Shown here: positions 53,436 through 63,800 of the stretch, piece by piece
How the letters are laid out: the number at the start of each line of letters is the position of its first letter
Position numbering within the stretch: position 1 is the first letter of the stretch
Assembly (NCBI GenBank): GCA_037127315.1
Contig: JBBBDQ010001156.1
Location: 260,001-324,000, forward strand
Length of the DNA stretch: 64,000 nucleotides
Reading direction: 5' to 3'
Origin: Ascarosepion bandense
Lineage: Eukaryota > Mollusca > Cephalopoda > Sepiida > Sepiidae
Made by a program: the position numbers and the translations under genes
Notes under the pieces: model-generated
What the model was told of the DNA's origin: nothing
What the model saw: only the letters and a program-made list of their open reading frames with translations
Database searches by the model: none

Positions 53436-54212
53436 ATGAAACAGCGCTGGCAAGACAAACCTCTGCATGGCCAATATCCAGAACGTGCCAATAAATCCAA
53501 TGTTGACAAAGTTAATACTCATCGATGGTTACGTGCATCTGGAATAAAGTCTGAAACTGAAGGCTTTATTCTTGCAGCACAAGACCAAAGTCTTTTCACG
53601 AGAAACTTTCAGGCAAATATTATGCATAATAATATGGATCCAAAATGCAGGTTTTGTGATAAACACCAAGAAACAATAGACCACCTAATCTCAGGCTGTT
53701 CTGTGCTTGCCCCAAACGAATATAAAAATCGCCACGATAGAGTTGGGCAATATTTACATTGGGCAATGTGCAAACATTATGGAAAAGCTGTAAACAAACA
53801 CTGGTATGAACATCACCCAGCACCGGTTACAGAAATAGAAGATGTAACCATTCTATGGGATTACACCATCTACACAGACAGAAAAATTGAAGCAAACAGG
53901 CCAGACATTATTGTTAAAAACCAGAAGGAGAAAACTTGTCTATTAATTGATATGGCTTGTCCAGCGGATTGTAACATAGCAATCAAGGAATTTGAAAAAC
54001 TGTCAAAATATAAAGACCTGGAAATTGAAATAGAAAAAATGTGGAAATTGAAAACAAGAGTTGTACCAGTGATAGTAGGTGCACTTGGAATGATAAAAAA
54101 TGGAACAAAACAACACATTGAAAGAATCCCTGGAAACCCTAGCTTAAGAAATATACAAAAAATTGTCTTATTAAGTACAGCCCACACACTAAGGAAAACG
54201 TTATCTATGTAA
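53436..54212 (+). CDS. LINE-C C-terminus, unit 2
   Basis: 258 codons, almost identical to unit 1 from KQRWQDKPLHGQYP on. It differs at PERANKS (PVLANKS in unit 1) and SGIKSE (SGLKSE), which it shares with unit 3. The finger and PD...D residues are all kept. No RT precedes it; the frame begins directly after (TAA)n and CTTGAACAG. It could only be expressed if transcribed from outside. Confidence 0.9.
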   Translation: MKQRWQDKPLHGQYPERANKSNVDKVNTHRWLRASGIKSETEGFILAAQDQSLFTRNFQANIMHNNMDPKCRFCDKHQETIDHLISGCSVLAPNEYKNRHDRVGQYLHWAMCKHYGKAVNKHWYEHHPAPVTEIEDVTILWDYTIYTDRKIEANRPDIIVKNQKEKTCLLIDMACPADCNIAIKEFEKLSKYKDLEIEIEKMWKLKTRVVPVIVGALGMIKNGTKQHIERIPGNPSLRNIQKIVLLSTAHTLRKTLSM

Positions 54213-54372
54213 TGCTGGGGATGATAGGGAAGATAGAAAAACATGAAATGGAGTCATAACAACACGCAAATACCTGCCCTAGGTCTCCCCGCAGACTTGG
54301 TTGGTAGTGAGACCAAAGCAGAAATCGAAATATGATGAAAAATGACATAATAATAATAATAATCTTGAACAG

Positions 54373-55083
54373 ATGAAACAGCGCTGGCAAGACAAACCTC
54401 TGCATGGCCAATATCCAGAACGTGCCAATAAATCCAATGTTGACAAAGTTAATACTCATCGATGGTTACGTGCATCTGGAATAAAGTCTGAAACTGAAGG
54501 CTTTATTCTTGCAGCACAAGACCAAAGTCTTTTCACGAGAAACTTTCAGGCAAATATTATGCATAATAATATGGATCCAAAATGCAGGTTTTGTGATAAA
54601 CACCAAGAAACAATAGACCACCTAATCTCAGGCTGTTCTGTGCTTGCCCCAAACGAATATAAAAATCGCCACGATAGAGTTGGGCAATATTTACATTGGG
54701 CAATGTGCAAACATTATGGAAAAGCTGTAAACAAACACTGGTATGAACATCACCCAGCACCGGTTACAGAAATAGAAGATGTAACCATTCTATGGGATTA
54801 CACCATCTGCACAGACAGAAAAATTGAAGCAAACAGGCCAGACATTATTGTTAATAACCAGAAGGAGAAAACTTGTCTATTAATTGATAAGGCTTGTCCA
54901 GCGGATTGTAACATAGCAATCAAGGAATTTGAAAAACTGTCAAAATATAAAGACCTGGAAATTGAAATAGAAAAAATGTGGAAATTGAAAACAAGAGTTG
55001 TGCCAGTGATAGTAGGTGCACTTGGAATGATAAAAAAGGAACAAAACAACACATTGAAAGAATCCCTTGAAACCCCAGCTTAA
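54373..55083 (+). CDS. LINE-C C-terminus, unit 3 (frameshifted end)
   Basis: 236 codons. Same as unit 2 with extra changes: TICTDRK, IIVNNQ and LLIDKACPAD. A lost base in an A-run after LGMIKK shifts the last residues and truncates it. The finger and PD...D residues are retained. It is the most diverged of the three units and lies at the outer 3' end. Confidence 0.88.
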   Translation: MKQRWQDKPLHGQYPERANKSNVDKVNTHRWLRASGIKSETEGFILAAQDQSLFTRNFQANIMHNNMDPKCRFCDKHQETIDHLISGCSVLAPNEYKNRHDRVGQYLHWAMCKHYGKAVNKHWYEHHPAPVTEIEDVTILWDYTICTDRKIEANRPDIIVNNQKEKTCLLIDKACPADCNIAIKEFEKLSKYKDLEIEIEKMWKLKTRVVPVIVGALGMIKKEQNNTLKESLETPA

Positions 55084-55298
55084 GAGATATACAAAATATT
55101 GTCTTATTAAGTACAGCCCACACACTAAGGAAAACTTTATCTATGTAATGCTAGGGATGATAGGGAAGATAGAAAAACATGAAATGGAGCCATAACAACA
55201 CGCCAGGACCTGCCTTAGGTCTCCCCGCAGACTTGGTTGGTAGTGACACCAAAGCAGAAATCGAAATATGATGAAAAATGACATAATAATAATAATGA

Positions 55299-56190
55299 TT
55301 TTTGTCTTGATATCTAGGATTAGGACAACCTTATTTACAACCAGAAAAATTGTCCACATATTGTTATTTAACAGTGCTTCGGTGGTTATCTAAACCGGTT
55401 TTCATCAAAACAAATTTTGAACCGTTTACCCTACAGAGAATTCCGAACACCACACTGTATTAAAGCGCCGAATTTGGGGACATAGTAATCTTGAGTTCAA
55501 TTCCTGATATGTGTACTTAGAGTAAGAGTCAGCAACCTATGGATCCGGCCTGCGAAGGCATTTTGACCGGTCCGCAAGCCTGATTACCAATGACTCTATT
55601 TTTAAGACAAGGCTTTCGAATTCAACAAAAGGCCTACTGTTATATTCCTCTGATCCACCCAACCGAATTTGAATACTGTGACAGCAAAAACACAATCAAA
55701 ACCCCAATCACCTCCATTTCTGCGTAAAAAAAAAATAAAATGAACATAAAACAAAAACTTAGAGCCGATTTGACCGACGGACCAGCGACAGACATTAGAC
55801 GGGGACACCTTCAAATAGACAATTTGGTCTCAGTCAGCTTTCTATTTCATTCCTCCAACAGCGATCATCCCCCATCGCCTACCCCTGCCACCTACCCTAT
55901 GTAAGTTGCTGGAATCTTTCAATGGGCCATGTTCTTATCTTATCATACGTAAGTGTTTGCAACTATTTGTACTCGTATGTATGGGTATATGTGTTTCGTT
56001 TTTGTTTGATGTGTGTGTTTGTGGTTCGTTTGTGGTACAATTTTCAATAACAGTTTCAAACCTACACGTCATAATTTCATCCATTTCACTTCGGTTGTTT
56101 TTTTCACTTTGAAGTACTTTGACGTTCCTTGAGGAAAAAGTAATTTTTGTTAGGTGTTTTATTAATTTTAGATTTTCTTTTGTTTTTCTG
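55299..56190. other. Mostly unannotated; possible hAT-like remnant
   Basis: At about 55520-55590, AGTCAGCAACCTATGGATCCGG and GGTCCGCAAGCCTGAT recall the ends of hAT-type elements, but no partner end or coding sequence was found. The rest is unremarkable. Confidence 0.3.
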
Positions 56191-56194
56191 ATTT

Positions 56195-56285
56195 CTCAAT
56201 GAAGATCGAACTCACTATTTAGTCATAACTGAACCTGAAAGATAAGCTTGCTAACCATTACGCCATCATCTAGGCGTACGTAACC
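56195..56285 (-). repeat. tRNA-like sequence, probable SINE head
   Basis: On the minus strand: GATGGCGTAATGGTTAGCAAGC (A-box/D-arm type) and, 50 bases on, TGAGTTCGATCTTC (B-box/T-arm type). The interval is longer than in an ordinary tRNA and no acceptor stem closes. A diverged tRNA-derived SINE of another family is more likely than a gene. Confidence 0.45.
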
Positions 56286-56289
56286 GGCG

Positions 56290-57290
56290 CTAATGAGATT
56301 TGGCATAAAATTAACTTACGTGATGTTTCAAATTTGTTTATTAGATGGAAATCGATATTTTTCTTTGTATATTTCATGTGTAAAAAATGACCGACTTATA
56401 TACTGTCAGGTATGGTACTTAAAACTAAAACCAATATTAGTTGTTAAGTAATATTGAAAATCAATTTTAGTATTTATTTTCAGTAACGATAATTGTTAAT
56501 AAATGCCGATACATATTTAATAAAAACAATAATTATCAAAAGTATTAAAAAACATTCTAGAAATCTTTATAACACTAAAAATTAATTAAATCATAACCGA
56601 CAATAATAAACAGTAACAAGAACTGAGTAAAACAAAACAAAACATGGATTTATCTTAACCACGGAAGAATGACGTTTATACAGAATGACATGCCATATAT
56701 TTGTAGCGCCACCTATCAAGGGAATTATGTAATGACATGCAGTCGATCCAGACCTGTCAACTAGGGTTTGTCTGATGACCTGTTAGTGCGCATGTCTTCT
56801 GCGCTTTGCGCATGCGTCCTTTTCACTTGTCACAAGTGATGAGCCCGACTTGCAGTCAGATGAACGGGAGGATGGGACGCGTGTCAACGGACCAAGACGC
56901 ATCTTTTACTTTGAAGATGTCAGTTTGAAGCGACGCTGTGATAACAGGAAATAAAAAATAAACAAAAACAGTGAGTGGGGAAAAACACACAAAACAATCG
57001 ATGTTATAAAGACTTTTGCCTTTTTTTTTAAATTAAGAAAAAGCGAATTGGATAAACGTGAAACCAAGAAACGTATGTTCAAATAAATAGCAGATAAAAC
57101 AATGCTGATTCTTCGGAAATGAAATTATTCTATTAAAATAAAACAAGCTTAACAGGCATTGAAATGCAACAATACCAATAAACTTTAAGGTAAAAGGGTC
57201 ATAGTTATTTTTGTTTATGAAATACCGTTCGCTTTTATTCAATAATCTTAAAAGCAAAAAAGAAAGCAAAAGACAAAAATAAAAATAAAT
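56290..57290. other. Unannotated; CpG-containing block at 56740-56945
   Basis: Surrounded by AT-rich DNA, 56740-56945 is GC-richer. It contains TTTGCGCATGCGTCC (an NRF-1-type site at 56807-56817) and the inverted repeat TCACTTG-TCA-CAAGTGA at 56823-56839. It could be a promoter or an old mobile element; no transcript evidence is visible. Confidence 0.3.
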
Positions 57291-57293
57291 CAA

Positions 57294-57950
57294 TGACTAA
57301 CATCTTGTAGCATCAAATAAAATTCATTCTGCTTCAAGGGAAAATACTTCTCAGCATGAACAGCTTAGGATACTCTATTTATTTATAAACGTTATCAGAA
57401 TAATCTGATACATTTACTGAGAACAAACTGCTTGCTGGAAAAGAAATATAGAGAGTACATCAAAATAAAAAAAGTGAATGCAATAGCAAAAGTTCTAGAA
57501 ATTTATCAGATTTCATTAGTGATGGACAGAATCTGAAAAACATATAAAGAAACTTGAAAATTCTAGGACATGTAATAAAGAAAGCGGGTTTAGAAAATTG
57601 AACAATCATAAGGCTAAGAAAAGCAAGAAAAGCAGGGTGACATGAGAAAAAAATCGATGACTAACATCGTGCAGCATCAAATATCCTTCATCCTGCTTCT
57701 AAGGAGAATACTTCTCGATATAAATAGCGTAGGAAACTCGATTTATTTGGTAGAGATACCGGAACAATTACTGAGTAGAAACAGCCTGCATTGCACATAG
57801 AGAAAGAAATTTAATAGGTACAAAAATAGGAAAATGCTATCTTAAAAGGACTAGAATTTCTATCGGAATTCATTATTGATGGACATAATCCTAAAAAACA
57901 TGGGATATGCGGTTAACATAGTGTTGAATAGAAACTGACGAAACTGCTAG
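57294..57950 (+). repeat. ~365-bp direct repeat, two copies
   Basis: The block starting TGACTAACATC.TG.AGCATCAAAT occurs at 57294 and 57658 and stays alignable for about 240 bp (CTACTTCTC-like, CTCGATTTATTT, TTACTGAG, ATTATTGATGGACA). Between them, at 57548-57640, lies a LINE-B scrap (NLKILGHVIKKAGLEN). The repeat is old, with perhaps three quarters of bases alike. Confidence 0.65.
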
Positions 57951-57975
57951 ACAAGGTAGTAAAGATAAGTGACAG

Positions 57976-58433
57976 CTTTTTTTTATTCAAAGCAAGACCA
58001 CTGGTGCTCACAGGGTGAAAAAAAAAAACGAAGTACGGCGGGGGGGGGGGGGGGTCGAAGAAAGTATGAGTGATGGATGAGATTCAAGAAGATAGAAAAT
58101 GGCAATTAATGTTGCATTTAAAATTTTAAAGATTGTTTTTATCAGGGAAGTAATTAATCGGGATGGTATTCCTCAGAGAGGATCGCGAGAATTGAAACTG
58201 TTAAAGTAGAAGAGGTGGTTGCATTTAACTATTTCTACAGTAGAATGGGGGGGGGGCTTGATTCCAATCCAGTAGTATGTGTAAAAAGCTCGTTAGAGCA
58301 CGTGCCATAAAAAATATTTATAGAAAAACTAAGGGAAGCCAGATCACGCCGGTGAGAAATGAGTGAAGGCGTTTTGTCAAGTCAGAATCGATTACAATGT
58401 AGATCCTCTTTTTGGATTTGGTAAGGAAACACT
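57976..58433 (-). pseudogene. Old LINE-A 3' end with G runs
   Basis: Nucleotide order matches the other minus-strand LINE-A tails (low-complexity 3' end, CAATTAATGTTGCATTTAAA, GATTG.TTTTATCAGGGAAG, AGAACTAAGGGAAGCC). It is highly diverged and not readable as protein. It carries a 15-base G run at 58040-58054 and another of about ten at 58247-58256. Confidence 0.6.
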
Positions 58434-58438
58434 ATATG

Positions 58439-58593
58439 AGTAGCAGTATAGCCCGGCGTTGCTCGGGTGTAATGAAAGCTTTAAAACCATGGTCCTGAAG
58501 CTCAGACTCAGCCTAAAGAATATTTGAAATAATAAAATCATTGCGACAATTTACCAATCGTACGTACTGAAATAATTGCGTCAATTTACCAAT

Positions 58594-58638
<45 letters not shown>

Positions 58639-60335
58639 ATTTTAACACTAATCCATGGTCCTGGAGCTCAGACTCTTTCGACGTTGGCAGGAAAGACTAA
58701 AAAGCAATAGTTGTTTCCAGTTAAAGCGAAACTGTAGGCTGAAAGAAAAATGAATGGATTATAGTCAAATTTTGATTTCCTGGTATCGATATCAAAGAGG
58801 TTTTTTCGTCGTAAACTGAATTTTGAAGGCTAAATAAGTCCTCTGAGTAAATGGTATCATGCCTGAGACTAAGAACTACAATTATACCTACTTAGAGATA
58901 TATGACACTTTCATTTAAGTGTCAAAAATTTGACTGGCGAAATTAATTAAATGAAAATTAATTAAATGAAAATTAATTAAATAATAATTAATTAAATTAT
59001 TATAATAATTATTTTATTAAACCATTATGAGAATAAGTTCATTCTGGATATCCAACATTTTTAAGAACCAGGTGCAGTAAACCGCGGTCATTGAGTATAA
59101 AGATATCTAGACCCAAGCGGAAGGCTGACCTATAAATTGTCACTAAAACCAAACACTCTGCAGGTGTAATGGCATGTCAAAAAATTACTTCAATTTCAAA
59201 ATATAAAGATATTTTGAGCGTGGCAAACAGGTGGGTTGCTTCACCCAGGGATTGAGTGCAAGTATGGCACAAGGTAATAAATCATTGATCAACCAACCAC
59301 AGGGCCTGCTTCTTGTTAGCCCACCCCGATGACTGCGACTAATTGGCTGATTATCTAAACCAATCGGATGCAACCCAGGGGGGTTGTTACGACGATAGCC
59401 ATTGGCCGGTGATCCCTATTGGCTGACCAATCAGGAGCTAATTATTCGGGATTCGGGCCCATAGAGAACACCCAGAGCAAAAAAGTCAAGTCGGTCATTC
59501 TTCGCTGCCCAGAACCGAATCCGTTGCCACTGCATACTCCATCAATGACACTGCCTAATTGCAGTTAAGAATTCTTCGAGTTAAAGAAACTTTTTTCCGC
59601 CAGTCATCTACATTCACCCCTCACTTCGCGGTGTTAGTTTTAACTGGATAAGAAATTATTGTATACCAGTGAAAATAAATGTTTGTTACTGTTTATAACA
59701 AACGCTTTTCTTCATTTCTTTGATGGTGGGGCAACTATTCTTCTACTCCGACGCCAAATTCAACACTCCATCGACTGAATTGTATCCATTCCCCATTTCG
59801 CGGATCTTAAGAAACAACGTGGGCGCGAAATGGATCAGAGAACATCCAGTCTGGAACATGTGGTAATCACAAAACCATCGGATAACCCGGTATCATGAAG
59901 TCATAGATAAACCTGAAGCAAAAACCAAAATAAAAGGGCTGAAAAAAAAACCCAGACATACCGGCAGATAAACAGACACACACTCAAATATCTTGCCTCA
60001 TATATATATATATATATTATCGATTTTCTGCACTATTGTAAGGACTGCAACCTTGAAACTTCTGAATATCGTTTCTTATGTCTTTGTCTATGAGTGTATT
60101 TTAATTTGATTAAAATCCCGATATAACCCGATTTTTCGATTATCGATTTTCGATATTTATCGGGGGTACCTCGACACAAAACCTAGCTAAGAACACTCAC
60201 AGACACTTATAGTACAACTGTGTAAATTTTAAATAAAATCGGTTCAGCAGTTTTGGAGTCTATAGGTAACGGACACACAGACACACACAGACACACACAT
60301 ACACAGACAAAGTTCCATTTATAAATAAGTTTAGA
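58439..60335 (-). mobile_element. Helitron family 2, reverse copy, interrupted or long
   Basis: The 5' part at 60335-60018 on the minus strand (TC at 60335, leader, GACTCCAAAACTGCTGAACC) matches 24912-25240. The matching 3' end (TTTCATTACACCCGAGCAACGC, hairpin, TATACTGCTAC) lies at about 58481-58439 and ends CTAC instead of CTAG. About 1.5 kb between them is absent from the 391-bp copy. Either a longer relative or two separate remnants would explain it. Confidence 0.5.
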
Positions 60336-60646
60336 TATTAAGGGTGCATATTAAGATGAAGCGGAACATATAAAATTATTAGATTGTGTAAATCGATGAC
60401 AGAACAGGGAATCTGGAGGAAATTATGAGACCCTGCATTATATGGAAGCTACAAATGATAGGTAGTCGTGGAGAGTCATATTTCGCAGCGTCTAAAACAC
60501 ATAATCAAAAGAAGGAACGAAAAGTAATAATATGAAATTAAGATAATCATAACAACATGTGGTGGCAATTATGATAAGACCTGAAGCTCAGACTCAGCCT
60601 AAAGAATATTTGAAATAATAAAATAATTGCGACAATTTACCAATCG

Positions 60647-60690
<44 letters not shown>
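58494..60690 (+). repeat. Direct repeats ~100 bp at 58494 and 60582
   Basis: 58494-58634 and 60582-60690 share CCTGAAGCTCAGACTCAGCC, AAGAATATTTGAAATAATAAAA and TTGCGACAATTTACCAATCG, each followed by (AT)n. The first copy also has a partial internal duplication at 58561-58600. (AT)n also occurs at 60000-60017. Confidence 0.75.
59165..59712 (+). mobile_element. Possible solo LTR
   Basis: Starts TGTAATGGCATG and contains a less AT-rich block (CCAATCAGGAGC, GATTGGCT-type boxes). It has AATAAA near 59681 and ends near TATAACA at 59700. No target duplication or primer-binding site is clear. The first bases agree with the block at 33885. Confidence 0.33.
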
Positions 60691-60691
<1 letters not shown>

Positions 60692-61440
60692 TAGCCGCAT
60701 AGCCTCTTATGATTATCGTGAAGAATTCAGCATAATAATTGTTTAATCATTAATCGATAATATCCAATTTTCATTTAAAGAAAGCAGTTTCATATTTTTC
60801 TTTAGCATATCCAAATTGCCAGCAACACTGATTCTATGTTTTGGCCAAATTCTCAAGTAAAACTTAATAAATTATTTATACCTCGGGTTGACTCGGACAA
60901 ATTAATTAAAATCGCAAAAAGCGAAACTGAGGAAGAAGCTTTGAACTCTGAGAATTGTTGATCAATATTGCTATTTGTCAGGCAGGCCATACAACAGGCG
61001 TACTTTATTTAGGACAGCAATATATCCTATTTGAAGGAGATCTAATAAAAACAGAATAAACTGTTCTTAAGAACAGTTCTGTAAGTTGTGCTTGTTAGCC
61101 ATCACGCTAGAAAACTAGCCCAAATGTTAATTATTAATTCTGTTTTTTTGTGCATTTTCTAGAAATGCTTTCAATTTTCGCTATATTTCTTAGTGGAGAT
61201 ATTGTAAATAAAACTTAACAAATCGGCGCATATGCTAGACTACAAAAATCGTTTAAGCATAGAAATGAATATAACATGGCAACTAGTAATGCGGTCTGCA
61301 AGAAAAAACAATAATAAACAATAAAATTAATTGTAATAACACATCACTCAATAGGACCTGGACCTGACATACAGATGGCCCACTAAATCATTCCATCTGA
61401 TCTTTATAAAGTACTAACCTTCAAATGGTACGTGACAAAA
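60691..61440. other. AT-rich stretch; partial copy of the 510-bp repeat
   Basis: About 61150-61320 resembles 63015-63190 (TTTCGCTATATTTCTTA, GTATGCTAGACTA-like, AAGCATAGAAATGAATA), suggesting a partial upstream copy of the repeat at 62690. Nothing else recognised. Confidence 0.45.
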
Positions 61441-61514
61441 TTTGGGCCTATTCGGATTATTAGTTTACAGTTTACAGTTATTTAAGTGAAGATACTGTTA
61501 CAAACTTTCAAAAC

Positions 61515-62480
61515 AATGGAAAAATCTGAATTTTGCGTGTGGATAAAGTATTGCTTTCAGATGGGAAAAAATAATGTTCAAGCAAAGTAATAGCGTGATA
61601 AGTGTCATTCGGACTCTGCTCTATCAGAAACATCGGTTAAGATGTGTTATACTGACTTTAAACGCGATCATACAGACTCAAATGTTGCTGAACGCTCAGG
61701 TTACATAAATTCGGCAGTTGTCCTGAGGAAGAACAAAAAATCTACAAACTCGTTTTGACCGATCGTAAATTGAATTTGCGTGAAATAGCAGAGAAGTTGA
61801 ACATACCAGAAGACAGTGTATTCACCATTTTGCATGAACATTTGTCAATGCGAAAGCTGGGTTCAAAGTGGGTGCCATGTTTGCTCACAGTTGATCAAAA
61901 ACAACAACACGTTGATGATTCAGAGCGTTGTTTGAAAAATTTTCAACGCAACAAGAAGATTTTGCGTAAATATGTAACAATAAATGAAACATGGATCCAT
62001 CACTTAACTTCGGAGTCAAATAGGCAGTTGAGTAAGCAGCAACAAGTGAAATCTCTCTAAAGCGACCAAAGGCGTAAACATCAGCAGGTAAGGTTTTGGG
62101 CTCTGTATTTTGCAAAATTACCATAAGAAATAATGAACCATCATTAGCCAATATTATATAGCATGTTTGTCACGTTTGAAGAAAGAAATTGTCAAAAGAT
62201 GTCCACAAATGAAGAAGAGAAAAGTTATATTTCACCAAGACAACGCACCGTGTCACAAGTCAATCACAACGATGGAAAAACTACATGAACTGCACTTCGA
62301 ACCGCTTCTGCGTTCACCCTATTCTCTAGATCTGCGACGATTGGCTGTTTGCAGACCTCAAAAGAATGCTCTGAGAAAGAGATTTAGCTCCAATGAAGAA
62401 GTGATATCGGAAACTGAGGCGTATTTTGAGGCGAAAGCCAAATCGTTCTATAAAAAGGCATCGAATTGTTAGAGAAGTGT
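61515..62480 (+). pseudogene. mariner transposase, inactivated
   Basis: Starts MEKSEFCVWIKYCFQMGKNN (a stop follows in this frame) and continues LTDRKLNLREIAEKLNIPED, VTINETWIHHLTSESNRQ, FHQDNAPCHKS, LHELHFEPLLRSPYSLDL and FSSNEEVISETEAYFEAKAK, then VREVLESVY. Length and order match an almost full mariner transposase. The first catalytic D (usual DETWIHH) is N. HQDN keeps the second. The third (usual APSD) falls in a frameshift near 62330. A deletion near 62050-62170 removes part of the centre. Inverted ends were not located. Confidence 0.86.
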
Positions 62481-62504
62481 TGGAATCAGTATATCACCCA
62501 GAAA

Positions 62505-62600
62505 AAGATTCAGTCAGTCAATTGGACTTCAAATCCGGCACCCCGATTTTTTGTTCCGAGTCCATATCTACTGCACCCCAACGCACACCCTGCACCACAA
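62505..62600 (-). mobile_element. SINE remnant with internal deletion
   Basis: Joins the SINE 3' end (CAGTCAGTCA at 62513) to its head (TTTTTTGTTCCGAGTCCATATC, GCACCCCAACGCAC). The middle is missing. It directly follows the mariner C-terminus. Confidence 0.58.
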
Positions 62601-62689
62601 CCCACATCCTAAGAAGAAGAAGAGTTTGTTGATGGATAAAGCCGAACTTTGCCTAAAAGTTTTTTTTCATGAGTTAGGCCCGGGATTCA

Positions 62690-63640
62690 TTGAGTGATGT
62701 GTAATTATCTCTGGTAAAAAGAAAAAAAAATTGGTTACTGAGACATTAGATTTATAAGTCCCCAAAATTCACACACCTAGACACATGGACAAGTGGATAA
62801 AACATTGGTTGAATCCAGTGCCTTGTTGCAAAGAGTTGTGGAGTGAAGGCCTTGTTACATAACTTCGTGAGTTCATTTAAAAGGAGTTAACTAATATTCA
62901 GACATCTGAAAGAGGAGTAACTCGGGGGTCTAGAATAATCTACCCGAGTGGTCGAAGTGAAGGTGGGGGGTTCAGTTCGAAACTATCAATTTGGCTTCCA
63001 GTAACCTTTCTAAAAATACCTTCAAATTTTCTATATTTCTTAAATGAAGTATTGTAATTATTTACACCCCTGGAAAATACAAAACCTTCAGAAATCAACG
63101 TGTATACTAGTCTAGGAAAATCTAAGTTGACCAAGCATAGAAATAAATACAATATGAAAACCAATAATATGGAGTGCTACTGAAAAACAATAACAGGAAA
63201 AAGGTTTTAATACGAGTACTAGTAAATTGTTTACTGAAACATTAAGTTCAAAAGTCCCAAAAATTAATTCACACCCTGATATCCTCAAGGATACATGGCC
63301 CTATGAATAAAACTTTGGTTGAATCCAATGCCATGACCGAAAGAGTTATGATTCAATACCTGGCTACAAAACTTCGAGAGTTGAGTAAAATTGGGACAAC
63401 TGAGACATCCGGAAGAGTCGCAATACATGGAATTAGAACAACCTGGCATGGTGGGCGAAATGAAGGGATCAGTTCGAAATTTGTTAACTTCGGATTCCCT
63501 GTGCTTTTTCTATAAATATTTTCATAGTGATCTGTATTTCTGAAATGATTTATTGTTATTATTTACACCACTGAAATTCCAAACACCTGACGTAGGCCGG
63601 AAGTATCGTGAATATGGCAAAAGAGATGAGGGCAAGAGTC
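62690..63640 (+). repeat. ~510-bp direct repeat, two copies
   Basis: TTGGTTGAATCCA.TGCC recurs at about 62806 and 63316. The flanking order is conserved (CTGA.ACATTA, CCCCAAAATTCACAC, GTTCAGTTCGAAA, TTATTTACACC.CTG). The copies have diverged clearly. A third partial copy lies before the mariner element, so mariner probably inserted into this repeat block. Confidence 0.68.
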
Positions 63641-63699
63641 CAAACAATTTGAATAATGTAAACACCCTCGCGGTAATACTTCTGACTAAATTACGCCAT

Positions 63700-63800
63700 G
63701 GTACACAGTGCAGTACTAGATTGGCGGCATGGTCTCATTTTACAGTTAAAATGGCTGAATATAACCGAAAGTTCTATACTAACAATTTCTTCTCTCACAC
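63700..63800 (+). pseudogene. LINE-A scrap
   Basis: Reads TRLAAWSHFTVKMAEYNRKF then YTNNFFSHT, equivalent to TRLATGSHPFTVKSTKCRRQ then FYSFSFFSRT of other copies. The surrounding 147-codon open frame (63553-63996) is not LINE-like outside this piece and is probably fortuitous. Confidence 0.45.

Larger units (their letters stand above)
52493..55298 (+). repeat. Three head-to-tail LINE-C 3' units (~935 bp each)
   Basis: Units start at about 52493, 53427 and 54364, each with CTTGAA(A/C)AGATGAAACAGC. Each ends in the same 3' UTR and (TAA)n. The junctions are (TAA)n joined to the same internal position. Units 2 and 3 share sequence differences from unit 1, so amplification went stepwise. Confidence 0.96.

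Noticed and set aside
52936..54244. Minus-strand frames of 67 and 124 codons repeated in LINE-C
   Set aside because: They repeat because the plus-strand unit is triplicated and have no domain; antisense shadows.
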